Assembly (NCBI GenBank): GCA_963850915.1
Contig: CAWKND010000012.1
Coordinates: forward strand, 186,001-250,000
From: CAVTWH01 sp963850915
GTDB taxonomy: Bacteria; Actinomycetota; Actinomycetes; Mycobacteriales; Micromonosporaceae
Length of the DNA stretch: 64,000 bases
Reading direction: 5' to 3'
Notes under the pieces: model-generated
What the model was told of the DNA's origin: nothing
Database searches by the model: none
What the model saw: the letters and a program-made list of their open reading frames with translations, nothing else
Shown here: one piece after another, positions 1 through 10,799 of the stretch
Layout: each line of letters begins with the position of its first letter
Position numbering within the stretch: the first letter of the stretch is position 1
Program-made: the position numbers and the translations under genes

Positions 1-70
1 GGACCCACTGGCCCCGCTGGCGTTCAAATCTACCCAAAGTAACGACTGCGTAGCGTTCCCGCAGCGACCA

Positions 71-148
71 TTTCCCAGTCTTGCTGCGGGATTCCAGTCT
101 TGGCACCGGATTCCCGCCTTGACACCACGTGTAAGTGAACGGTACTCA
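71..148 (+). promoter_or_regulatory. Putative promoter region of the lactone oxidase gene
   Basis: A TTGACA hexamer lies at 119-124, and 18 bases later TACTCA (143-148) could be a weak -10, which would give a leader of about 25 bases before the ATG at 181. The leader carries a clear ribosome binding site (GGAGAGGGAGCC). Upstream, 71-127 holds about three imperfect 19-20 base repeats, each beginning TTCC(C). The -10 match is poor, so the promoter call is tentative. Confidence 0.35.
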
Positions 149-180
149 CGTTATCCTGTACACCCAGCGGAGAGGGAGCC

Positions 181-1473
181 ATGAACTGGACGAACTGGGC
201 GGGAAACCAACGGGGTACCGCCGCACGGGTACTCCGGCCGGCCAGCACCGCCGAGGTGGCTGACGCGATCCGTACCGCCCACGCCGACGGGCTCACCGTC
301 AAGGCGGTCGGGTCGGGGCACTCGTTCACCGGCGCCGCGATCACCGACGGGGTACGCCTGGATCTCGGCGCGCTGGCCACGCCGGTACGGGTGGACCGGG
401 CGGCGCGCCTCGTCACGGTACCGGCCGGGATGCCGTTGCACGCGCTCAACCCGCTGCTGGCCGGTTACGGACTCGCCCTGCCCAACCTCGGCGACATCGA
501 CGCGCAGACAATCTCCGGGGCGATATCCACCGGTACCCACGGAACTGGCGCGAAACTCGGCTGCCTCTCGACGTTCATCGAGGCGCTGACCCTGGTCACC
601 GGCGACGGCTCGGTCCTGACCTGCGATGCCGAGCAGCACCCGGACATCTTCCAGGCGGCCCGGGTCGGCGTCGGCGCGGTCGGCGTACTCACCGAGGTCA
701 CCCTGCGCTGCGTGGACGCGTTCGTCCTGCGTGCCCGGGAAGAGCCGGACACGGTCACCAACGTCTTCGCCGGCCTGACCGAGCACGTCGAGGGCAACGA
801 CCACTTCGAGCTGTACTGGTTCCCCTACACCGACCGGGTGCAGACCAAGCGCAACAACCGGGTACCCGCCTCGGACCAGCCACTGAACCGGTTCCGTGGC
901 TGGCTGGACGACGACTTCCTCTCCAACACGGTGCTCTCCGGTGCCTGCCGGCTCGGCCGTCGCTTCCCCGCGACCATCCCGACGATCGCCGGCATCGAGG
1001 CCCGGGCGCTCTCCGCGCGTACCTACACGGCCCCGTCGTACCAGGTGTTCTGCACGCCGCGGAAAGTGCGCTTCGTGGAGATGGAGTACGGCCTGCCGCG
1101 AGCCGCACTGCCGGAGGCGTTCCGGGCCCTGCGCGCCATTGTGGACGCGCTGCCGTTCAAGGTGGCGCTGCCGGTGGAGATGCGGGTCAGCGCCGCCGAC
1201 GACATCTGGCTCTCGCACGGGTACGGGCGCGACAGCGGGTACCTGGCCATCCACCAGTACGTCGGGATGCCCTTCGAGCCGTACTTCCGCGCCTTCGAAC
1301 AGGTCTGTACCGACCTGGGTGGCCGGCCGCACTGGGGGAAGATGAACTGGCGTACGGCTGCCGACCTGCGGCCGGCGTACCCCCGGTTCGACGAGTTCCT
1401 GGCGGTACGCGACACCGTCGACCCGGATCGGGTCTTCGCCAACGAGTACACCCGCCGGATCTTCGGCGACTGA
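181..1473 (+). CDS. FAD-binding D-arabinono-1,4-lactone oxidase family protein
   Basis: This 430-aa protein is a flavin oxidase of the aldonolactone oxidase family, which oxidises sugar lactones or related polyols with oxygen. An N-terminal FAD_binding_4 domain (about residues 10-180) contains GSGHSF at 44-49; in this family the histidine of that motif commonly carries covalent FAD. The C-terminal half is the ALO domain and ends with the family signature HWGK at about 384-387. No signal peptide is seen, so it should be cytoplasmic. The ATG follows a strong GGAGAGGGAG site. It converges with topA, leaving only 38 bases between stops. The substrate (arabinonolactone, gulonolactone or an alditol) cannot be decided from sequence. 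Confidence 0.85.
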   Translation: MNWTNWAGNQRGTAARVLRPASTAEVADAIRTAHADGLTVKAVGSGHSFTGAAITDGVRLDLGALATPVRVDRAARLVTVPAGMPLHALNPLLAGYGLALPNLGDIDAQTISGAISTGTHGTGAKLGCLSTFIEALTLVTGDGSVLTCDAEQHPDIFQAARVGVGAVGVLTEVTLRCVDAFVLRAREEPDTVTNVFAGLTEHVEGNDHFELYWFPYTDRVQTKRNNRVPASDQPLNRFRGWLDDDFLSNTVLSGACRLGRRFPATIPTIAGIEARALSARTYTAPSYQVFCTPRKVRFVEMEYGLPRAALPEAFRALRAIVDALPFKVALPVEMRVSAADDIWLSHGYGRDSGYLAIHQYVGMPFEPYFRAFEQVCTDLGGRPHWGKMNWRTAADLRPAYPRFDEFLAVRDTVDPDRVFANEYTRRIFGD

Positions 1474-1511
1474 CCAGCCGCCGGTCGGCCGCGCGGGCTG
1501 GCCGGGTGGGC

Positions 1512-4410
1512 CTACTCCGCGGTGCTGGTCGCCTTGCGGGGCGCCGCCTTCTTCGCCGGGGCCGCCTTCTTGGCCGTGGTACCGGTGGCCTTCGCCGCTG
1601 ATGTGGCCTTGGCGGTCGTGGTCTTCGCCGCGGTCGACGTCGCCGCCGAGGTCTTCTTCGCCGCCGCCTTCTTGGCTGGCGCCTTCTTCGCCGTTGCCTT
1701 CTTCGCGGGCGCGGTGTCGCCGTCGGCTGTTGCCGGCGCGGCCTTCGCGGGGGGCCCGCTTCTTCGGCTCGACCGGCCCCTTGGCGCGCTTCTCCGACAG
1801 CATCTCCGACGCCTGCTCCAGGGTCAGCGCCTCGGTTGTCTGGCCGCGCCGCAGGGACGCGTTGTACTCGCCGTCGGTCACGTACGGCCCGAACCGGCCG
1901 TCCTTGATGACCAGCGGCTTCTCGGTGACCGGGTCGTTGCCCATCTCACGCAGCGGTGCGGCCGCTGCCCGGCGCTGGCGACCCTTGGGGGCGGCCAGCA
2001 GCGCGAGTGCCTCGTCCAGGCTGACCGTGAAGATCTGCTCCTCGGACTCCAGCGACCGGGAGTCCTCACCGCGCTTGACGTACGGCCCGTAGCGACCGGA
2101 CATCGCCAGGATCTCGTTGCCCTCCGGGTCCTTGCCGACCACCCGGGGCAGCGACAGCAGGCGCAGCGCCTGCTCCAGGGTCAGCGCGTCGGGCGTGTGC
2201 GACTTCAGCAGCGAGGCGTTCTTCTCGCCGGTCGACACGTACGGCCCGAACCGGCCGGACTTCAGTACCACCGGCTCGCCGGTCTCCGGGTGCTCGCCGA
2301 GTTTGCGCTCGCCGCCGCCACCGAGGAACAGCTCGTCGACCTTCTCCGGGCTCAACTCGTCGGGTGCGATGCCCTCCGGCAGCGCGGCCCGGTCGCCCTC
2401 GTCCGCGTCGGGTGCGGTGCGCTGCAGGTACGGCCCGTACCGGCCGACCCGTACCACCACGTCCCGGCCGTCGTCGTCGCGGAACAGCGGGATCGAGTTG
2501 ATCCCGCGCGCGTCGATCTCGCCGAGGTTCTCGGTGACCATCTTCTTCAGCCCGCCCGAGGCGGCCACCGAGCCGGTCTCGGCGGCCTTGCCCGCGACCC
2601 GACCAGCGGCCGAGCCGGGCATGTCGCCACCGAAGTAGAAGGCGGTGAGGAAGTCGACGGACGCGGCGGTACCGCCGGCGATCTCGTCCAGCTCATCCTC
2701 CATCGAGGCGGTGAACTGGTAGTCCACCAGCTTCTCGAAGTGCTGTTCGAGCAGGTTGACCACGGCGAAGGCGAGGAACGAGGGGATCAGAGCCTGGCCG
2801 CGCTTGAAGACGTACCCGCGGTCCTGGATGGTGCCCATGATGCTGGCGTACGTGGACGGTCGGCCGATACCCAGCTCCTCCAGCGCCTTCACCAGCGACG
2901 CCTCGGTGTACCGGGCCGGCGGCTGGGTGCTGTGCCCGACCGGGTGCAGCGCGTCCGCCCGCAGCGGCTGGTCCTTGACCACGTTGGGCAGCCGGCGCTC
3001 GGCATCCTCCGCCTCGGCGTCCTCGTCGTCCGAGGACTCCACGTAGGCCTTCAGGAAGCCGGGGTCGGTGATGGTCTTGCCGGTGGCGCCGAAGTCGCAC
3101 TCCTCGCTGGAGGAGGAGACCGCGCGGATGCGGATGCTGACCGAGGAGCCGACCGCGTCGGTCATCTGCGAGGCGATGGTGCGCCGCCAGATCAGCTCGT
3201 AGAGCTTGAACTCCTCGGTGGACAGCTCGTTCGCCACTTCGCCGGGGGTACGGAAGGAGTCGCCGGACGGGCGGATCGCCTCGTGCGCCTCCTGCGCGTT
3301 CTTCACCTTGCTGGCGTACCGGCGCGGCTCGGTCGGTACGAAGCGGTCGCCGTACAGCTCGCGTACCTGCCGGCGGGCGGCGTCGAGTGCCGTCTCGGAG
3401 AGGTTCACCGAGTCGGTACGCATATAGGTGATGTAGCCGTTCTCGTACAGCCGCTGGGCGGTCCGCATGGTCTGCGCCGAGGAGGAGCGTAGTTTGCGCG
3501 CCGCCTCCTGCTGCAGCGTGGAGGTGATGAACGGCGGGTACGGGCGGCGCCGGTACGGCTTCTCCTCGACCCGGGTCACCACGAACGGGCGGCCGTCCAG
3601 CCGGGCCGCGAGCCCGCGCGCCGCGCCCTCGTCCAGGTGCACCACGCCGCCGCGCGCCTTGCCGGTGGTCGGCTCGAAGTCCTTGCCGGTCGCGATCCGG
3701 TCGCCGTCCAGCGCGATCAGGGTGGCGGAGAAGCCGCGCGGCCCGTCCACCTCTTTGTCGAGGATGGCTAGATCGGCCAGGATGTCCCAGTATTCGGCGG
3801 TACGGAAGGCCATCCGCTGCCGCTCGCGGTCCACCACGATGCGGGTGGCGACAGACTGCACGCGGCCTGCCGAGAGCTTCGGCATGACCTTCTTCCACAG
3901 CACCGGCGAGACTTCGTACCCGTAGAGCCGGTCCAGGATGCGGCGCGCCTCCTGGGCGTCGACCAGGAACCGGTCGATGTCCCGGGGGTTGGCGATGGCC
4001 GCCTGGATGGCCGGCTTGGTGATCTCGTGGAAGACCATCCGCTTGACCGGTACCCGTGGCTTGATCGTCTCCAGCAGGTGCCAGGCGATGGCCTCGCCCT
4101 CGCGGTCCTCGTCTGTCGCCAGGAAGACCTCGTCGACCTCCTTGGCCAGCTGCTTCAACCGGGTGATCTGCTTCTTCCGGTCGGGGCTGACCACGTAGAG
4201 CGGCTTGAAGCCGTCGTCCACGTTCACGCCCAGCCGAGCCCAGGCCACACCCTCATACCCGGCGGGTACGTCGTTGGCGTTGCGCGGCAGGTCCCGGATG
4301 TGGCCCATGCTCGCCTCGACGACATAGTCCGGGCCCAGGAAGTCCGCGATCTTCCGGGCCTTCGCCGGTGACTCGACGATGACCAGGCGCTTTGCGGTGC
4401 TGCTCGGCAC
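1512..4410 (-). CDS. topA: DNA topoisomerase I (type IA), reading frame broken near the C-terminus
   Basis: TopA relaxes negatively supercoiled DNA. The start is GTG at 4410 behind GGGGAG. The N-terminal TOPRIM domain shows LVIVESPAK (residues 9-17) and the acidic motif DEDREGE (about 100-106). The catalytic tyrosine is in YMRTDS (about residue 329). Zinc fingers are absent; instead four C-terminal repeats carry G-R-[FY]-G-P-Y, as in actinobacterial TopA. The usual Lys/Ala-rich DNA-binding tail is encoded down to the stop at 1512-1514, but in a different frame from the main body; the switch lies at a G6 run (1749-1754). With one base fewer there the protein is about 965 aa. As written, the main frame runs on through the neighbouring gene, which is implausible. 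Confidence 0.93.
1749..1754 (-). other. topA: Frameshift site in topA (G6/C6 homopolymer)
   Basis: Read on the minus strand, the run is GGG followed by six C. Removing one C joins the main TopA frame to a tail rich in AKK and KKA triplets ending at 1512, typical of actinobacterial TopA. With six C the frame continues for over 500 codons antisense to the lactone oxidase gene. A homopolymer length error is the simplest explanation; a true mutation or slippage is possible. Confidence 0.85.
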
Positions 4411-4590
4411 GGTACTCCCCACGGTTGGGCTACTACTGGCTCGATGCGGGACAAAGTACGGCCCGCACGGGCTGGTGACTGTCCAAGGTAACGCCCGCAG
4501 CCGGCCCAAGGTTCCCGTTTCCGCCCGGAACCGGCGCGGTCGTCACAGTAGACGGCGCCACCGTACACCCATAGTCAACTGTGCCTGGCG

Positions 4591-5262
4591 TCACGCAGGC
4601 CACATGCCGGCCGGCGCGTCCGCCGGCTCCTCGCCCACCAACTCCCGCAGCCGGGCCAGCCGGCGCTGCCCGGTGATCCGGTACGCCGGGCCGCCGGCAC
4701 GCGGTCCGAGCAGCACCGGAGCCAGTCCGAGGGCGGCCAGCGCGGCGCCCGCGGCACCCCAGGTCGGCTCGTCACCGGCCCCGAGACCGAGGCTGATGCC
4801 CAGCTCGTCGCGCTCGCCGACGGCCACCAGCCACAGTCGCAGCCGCCGCCCGTCGAGCGTGAAACCTTCCGGCGGGTGCTTCACCGCACCCCGCAGCCAG
4901 GAGTACCCGAGCCCGACGAGCACCGTGGAGTAGGCGCTACGTACCCCGATGTGCTGCTCGGCGGTTGCCACGCAGGTCGCGCTGAGGCCACGGGTACGCA
5001 GCTCGCGGACGAGTACCCGGGCCCGCCACAGGTCGGCGACCACGATCGAGACGCGTGCCGTGCCGCCCATCCGGACCACCTGTCCCGGCCCGGCCAGCAG
5101 CCCTTCGAGATCACCCGGTACCGGCGCCCGCGCCTCCACCCCGAACAGGGACAGCTGCCGTACCGGCGCCCGGTCGCCGTCCCCCGCTTCGATCCGTACC
5201 GGCCGCGGGACACGGCTCGGCGGTGGAGCGGTCGGGAACTGCGCCGCCATCAGCCCCGGCAA
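4591..5262 (-). CDS. Conserved hypothetical protein upstream of topA
   Basis: A 223-aa protein of unknown function, or 219 aa from the second methionine. The N-terminus is proline-rich, followed by the segment VRQLSLFGVEA (about residues 34-44) and a region rich in hydrophobic strands with GGTARVSIVVADLW and WLRGAVKHPPEGF. I recognise this as a family kept beside topA in Micromonosporaceae, but know of no assigned activity. No membrane segment, signal peptide or metal-binding motif is visible. It is transcribed in the same direction as topA, with a 180-base gap before the topA start. The exact start is uncertain because no strong ribosome binding site was found. Confidence 0.7.
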   Translation of the reverse strand: MPGLMAAQFPTAPPPSRVPRPVRIEAGDGDRAPVRQLSLFGVEARAPVPGDLEGLLAGPGQVVRMGGTARVSIVVADLWRARVLVRELRTRGLSATCVATAEQHIGVRSAYSTVLVGLGYSWLRGAVKHPPEGFTLDGRRLRLWLVAVGERDELGISLGLGAGDEPTWGAAGAALAALGLAPVLLGPRAGGPAYRITGQRRLARLRELVGEEPADAPAGMWPA

Positions 5263-5539
5263 CTCCCCCGGCCTCGGTCGGTAGCTCGTCGAACCGCGCC
5301 GCGGCCAACGGCTCCACGACTCTGCGGGCTCGCCGGCTCCGCGGCTCGGCCGGCCCCGGCTCCGGCTCGGCCGCGCTCCGCCGGCTCGGCCCGCCCGTCA
5401 GCTGGCTGGGCCGGCTGGCCGGCTCGGCCGGCGTGCTACCCGGGCTCAGCGGGCTCGGCCGGGTCGGCGGCGGTCGCTGGCTCGGTGGGCTTGGGTCGGG
5501 TACGGGGCTTGCGGCGGGTACCCGGGTCGGCGGGGGTAC
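5263..5539. other. Intergenic, low-complexity GC-rich stretch
   Basis: This 277-base gap lies between the lipoprotein stop and the start of the conserved hypothetical. It is dominated by irregular GGCTCGGCC-like repeats. I see no credible gene, terminator or promoter in it. Confidence 0.5.
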
Positions 5540-6121
5540 TCAGCCCGGGTTGCATGCCGGTACCTCGTCGAAGACCTTGCGCAGGTCGGCGGAGGCGAGC
5601 GTACTGGTGTTCACGCCGGCCGCCGCGTACTCGGTGTTCAGGGTCGCCAGTGCCTGCTCGACGCCGTCGTAGAAGGGCTTCGACGGGGCGAGCGGAAGCG
5701 CCACGATGGTGGCCTGCGCCTTGGCGTACGCGTCCCGGACGGCGGCGAGCGCCTTGACGAACCGGGCGGCGATGGCCGCCCCGTCGGTGACATCCGGCGA
5801 ACCGGCCGCGGCGACGCCGACGCGCGCCTGTTCACTGGCTTGCTGCGCGCCGGAGAGCAGCTTGACCAGGCTCTCCCGGGTCTGCTGTGGAGTCTTGGCG
5901 GCGCCCGTATCGGTGGCGGCCTGGGCGTTGAGGGTGGTGATCTGGGAGCGCCACGGGGCCATTGCCTGGCACACATCGGTGGCCCAGGTACGGGGCGGCT
6001 TGCCGTGGTCGCCACCGCCACCGCCACCGCACGCGACGGCGCCGGTGAGCAGGCCGGCCACGAGCACCGGGAGCAGACCAAGGCGTCCGTGATGTAGGCG
6101 CTGCAGGAGTGCGCGATGCAT
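5540..6121 (-). CDS. Putative secreted lipoprotein
   Basis: The 193-aa protein starts at ATG 6121. Its positively charged N-terminus and hydrophobic stretch end in the lipobox TGAVAC, followed by a glycine run, so it should be lipidated and anchored on the outer face of the membrane. The mature part is Ala/Thr-rich and helical, starting around TWATDVCQAMAPW and ending in CNPG; its cysteines could form a disulfide. No known catalytic motif is seen. Upstream in-frame sequence was excluded because it gives an implausibly long Arg/Pro-rich extension before the signal peptide. It lies downstream of hppA on the same strand, beyond the hppA terminator, so it is probably transcribed separately. Function unknown. 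Confidence 0.75.
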   Translation of the reverse strand: MHRALLQRLHHGRLGLLPVLVAGLLTGAVACGGGGGGDHGKPPRTWATDVCQAMAPWRSQITTLNAQAATDTGAAKTPQQTRESLVKLLSGAQQASEQARVGVAAAGSPDVTDGAAIAARFVKALAAVRDAYAKAQATIVALPLAPSKPFYDGVEQALATLNTEYAAAGVNTSTLASADLRKVFDEVPACNPG

Positions 6122-6213
6122 GCCGGTCACTGTACGGCTGTTCGACTGGGTACCGCCGCGCACAGCCGGCTCGCGTGTCGCCACGAGTGGCCGGGGAGCT
6201 GCCGCCGGTACCC

Positions 6214-6265
6214 CCAAAAAAGCCTGTAAAGAAAGGTGGCGCCGGGCCGACGGCCCGACGCCACC
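6214..6265 (-). terminator. Intrinsic terminator of hppA
   Basis: A GC-rich hairpin at 6235-6265 (GGTGGCG..CGGGCC pairing with GGCCCG..CGCCACC, 3-base loop, one mismatch) is followed on the minus strand by two T-rich tracts (TTTCTTTA and TTTTTT). It sits about 20 bases beyond the hppA stop. Confidence 0.88.
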
Positions 6266-6285
6266 CCTCGGGGCGCAACTGGAGA

Positions 6286-8658
<2,373 letters not shown>

Positions 8659-9004
8659 CTATGTCCTCCTGTACCGAAACATGCGCCGTCACTCAGCGTG
8701 CTGAGGAAACGGCGTTCTCCACTCGGGAGTAACCACGCACCACTGGCCGTCGGAACGGCGTGACCAGCGGTGAAGCAGATGACCCGCGTACTCTAGCGGC
8801 CCCACGTGGCTGTGGTCACATCCTGCGGCAATTGTGTCGCTGTGATGTTGCCCGTTGTGCGCGGTACCTGCCTGCCGCTAACGTGCGTCCCCTGGTGTGT
8901 GGTCGGCGCGTCGCCGGGCCTGACCTGCCCATTGTCACGGTTGCCAGGTCTTTTCGCCGGACTTCTTCGGGCTGGGGTGGCCTGCGGTCAGGCGCGTGGG
9001 GAAT
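8659..9004 (-). other. hppA: Leader/promoter region of hppA, no gene
   Basis: A 346-base gap between the ATPase gene stop and the hppA start. The last bases carry the AGGAGGA ribosome binding site. A small inverted repeat (CTCAG/CTGAG) lies near 8690-8705. I found no convincing -35/-10 pair and no recognisable riboswitch. Confidence 0.5.
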
Positions 9005-10089
9005 TCACGGACGACCGCCGTTCGAGCGGTTCTGTACCGGCCACGACATGACCACCTCGGTACCGACGCCATGCGCCGCCGGCCGTACCGTGATCTCGTC
9101 CACCAGGCTGGCCAGCAGCGCCAGTCGCATCCCGACGGCCACCGCCTCCTCCGCCTCGTCGACCACGTGATCGGCCGGGTGCTGGTCGCCGCCGTCCGGC
9201 TCGCCCGCGGGGGTACCCGCCGCCCGGCCAGAGACCCAGGCGACCCCGGTACCCGCCGGCCCGCCCCACGCCTCCGGGACGAACCGCTCGGTACCGGCCG
9301 GCGCCTCGCGGCCTTCCTCGTCTCCGCCTTCGTGGCCGGGCTCGCGCTGTCCGCCCTCGTGGCCGGCGTCGCGCTGTCCGCCCTCGTGGCCGGCCTCGCG
9401 CGGTCCGCCTTCGTGGCCGGGCCGCGTTGTCCGGCCTCGTGGTCGGCCGAGTCGGCGCGCTGGTCGTGTTGGCGCTGCTCGTGTTGGCTCTGTGCTGCGT
9501 GGCTGGGTTGGGCTTGGCCCGGGGTCGCCTGGCCCGGGGTCGCCTGGCCCGGGGTCGCCTGGCCCGGGGTCGCCTGGCCCGGGGTCGGGGGGCCCGGCGT
9601 TGGGGGGCCCGGGGTTGGGTGGCCTGTTTGCTGGCGATCGGTCGGGGTGGGGCTGGCGTCTTCGTGGTCGTCGGCTTCGCTCGCGGGCGCATCGAACCGG
9701 GTCAGCTCGGAGCCGCTGCCGGCCGACCAGGTTGACGGCGCCGCGTCGCTGTACCGGCCCGAATCGGCGAAGCCGAGCGCCGCCTCCTCCATCAACGCGA
9801 CGGGGTCCGCGCCGCCCGAGGGCGGGCTGAGCGCCGCGTCGATCGGTGCCCGGTCGGTGACCCGGATGGTGAAACCGGCTCCGTCGCTGAGCGCCACCTC
9901 CACCAGGTCGGCGAGGCCGTACTGGCGGTGCAGCGCGACCGCGCGGGAGCACGCCTCGCCGATCGCCAACCGGATCTCGTCGTACAGCTCGGAGGAGACT
10001 CCGGCACGGCGGGCCACGGCAACAGCGACCAGCCGGGCGGTACGCACATGCGCCGCCGCGGGAGTGAAGGCGAGCCGAACGGTGGGCAT
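9005..10089 (-). CDS. Anti-sigma-factor-type ATP-binding protein (ApgA/RsbW-like), frameshifted and repeat-expanded
   Basis: The N-terminal 115 residues, read from ATG 10089, look like an HATPase_c_2 anti-sigma regulator; the region of the N-box reads GEACSRAVALH, a divergent form. The C-terminal part of the same domain (LALLASLVDEITVRPAAHG..VMSWPV) lies in another frame ending at 9005. Joining the two needs one extra base near 9421-9424, in the fourth unit of a 27-bp repeat; the product would then be 361 aa. Between the halves sits about 170 residues of Pro/Gly/Thr and Gly/Glu/Gln repeats, absent from ordinary members of about 140-190 aa. It starts 5 bases after the bldG stop, matching the S. 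coelicolor bldG-SCO3548 pair. It may be a pseudogene, a phase-variable gene or a sequencing error. Confidence 0.75.
9331..9437 (-). repeat. 27-bp coding tandem repeat, four units, last unit one base short
   Basis: Units at 9331-9357, 9358-9384, 9385-9411 and 9412-9437. On the minus strand they encode GHEGGQR plus two variable residues. The first three are 27 bases and the fourth is 26, one base being lost where its neighbours read GCGAG before CCC or GCC. That loss switches the reading frame of the ATPase-like gene. Confidence 0.9.
9512..9616 (-). repeat. 15-bp minisatellite, seven units
   Basis: Seven 15-base units built on GCCTGGCCCGGGGTC, with four perfect copies at 9527-9586 and variant units on each side containing G6 runs (9587-9592, 9602-9607). 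They encode TPGQA and TPGPP pentapeptides in the insert of the ATPase-like protein. The 15-base unit preserves frame when copy number changes. Confidence 0.92.
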
Positions 10090-10094
10090 CGAAC

Positions 10095-10463
10095 TCAGCC
10101 GGCCGTACCCGGAAGGTCGCGCGCCTGGTCTTCGCTTGTCGCCGACTCCACCGAGTCGTACAGCGCGAACACCCGGTCCAGTCCGGTGATCCGGAAAATC
10201 TTCAGTAGTCGTTCCTGGGCGCAGACCAACAGCAGCTCACCGTTGACGACCCGCAGCCGCTCGAGCGCGCCGACGAGTACGCCGAGTCCGGTGGAGTCCA
10301 GGAACTCCACCCGGCCGAGGTCGACGACCACCTGCCGGGCTCCGCCCTCGACCAGTGCGATCAGGCGTTCGCGCAGCTGAGGCGCGGTGTATACGTCGAT
10401 CTCACCGGCCACCTCGAGCACCGCGTACCGCTCCATCGCCCGCGTTGCCATCGACAGTTCCAT
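10095..10463 (-). CDS. bldG: BldG-type anti-sigma-factor antagonist (STAS domain)
   Basis: This 122-aa single STAS domain protein contains GEIDVYTAP (20-28) and FLDSTGLGVLVG (54-65). Ser57 in DST is the residue phosphorylated in this family; phosphorylation controls binding to the partner anti-sigma kinase. The closing segment ERLLKIFRITGLDRVF matches BldG closely. In Streptomyces BldG governs morphological development and antibiotic production. The ATG at 10463 follows AGGAGG at ideal spacing, and the ATPase gene follows after 5 bases, so the two should be co-translated. A long antisense-derived upstream extension in this frame was rejected because the STAS domain begins right after this start. 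Confidence 0.9.
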   Translation of the reverse strand: MELSMATRAMERYAVLEVAGEIDVYTAPQLRERLIALVEGGARQVVVDLGRVEFLDSTGLGVLVGALERLRVVNGELLLVCAQERLLKIFRITGLDRVFALYDSVESATSEDQARDLPGTAG

Positions 10464-10646
10464 CCGGACCTCCTCGCCGGTGACGACCGGACACGTGTAG
10501 CCCCTCGGGGCATCTAACCATTGCCCATGCCCGAATCGCGCCCGCGTCCCGCCAAGATCACCCACTGTACCGGGGAACACCAGATCAACGGTGGGTGCGC
10601 TGATTTCGGTCGGCCACCCACTGGGACGGACGCCGCTCCCGCCCAT

Positions 10647-10735
10647 CCCTCGGTGAGCTGTCCCGCCCTTCCCTCGGTGAGCTGTCCCGCCCTTCCCTCG
10701 GCGAGCTGTCCCGCACTTCCCTCGTCGAGCTGTTC
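10647..10735. repeat. 24-bp tandem repeat between bldG and the helicase gene
   Basis: Copies at 10647-10670 and 10671-10694 are identical; 10695-10718 differs at two positions; a partial copy follows to about 10735. Each unit begins CCCTCGG and contains GAGCTGTCCCGC. The array fills much of the gap between divergent start codons, so it is likely to affect promoter spacing or binding on one side. Confidence 0.92.
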
Positions 10736-10799
10736 GGTCGGTTCGGGCAGCAGCAGATTCGGACGGTTGTACGAGCGTGGCTTCAAAGGTAGGCGAGCC

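Noticed and set aside
1522..3492. Long plus-strand open frame opposite topA
   Set aside because: It mirrors TopA codons; high third-position GC opens antisense frames. The translation has no domain and is Arg/Gly/Val-biased.
9331..9616. Tandem arrays as a CRISPR locus
   Set aside because: Units are directly adjacent with no unique spacers, and they are coding minisatellites; no cas genes present.
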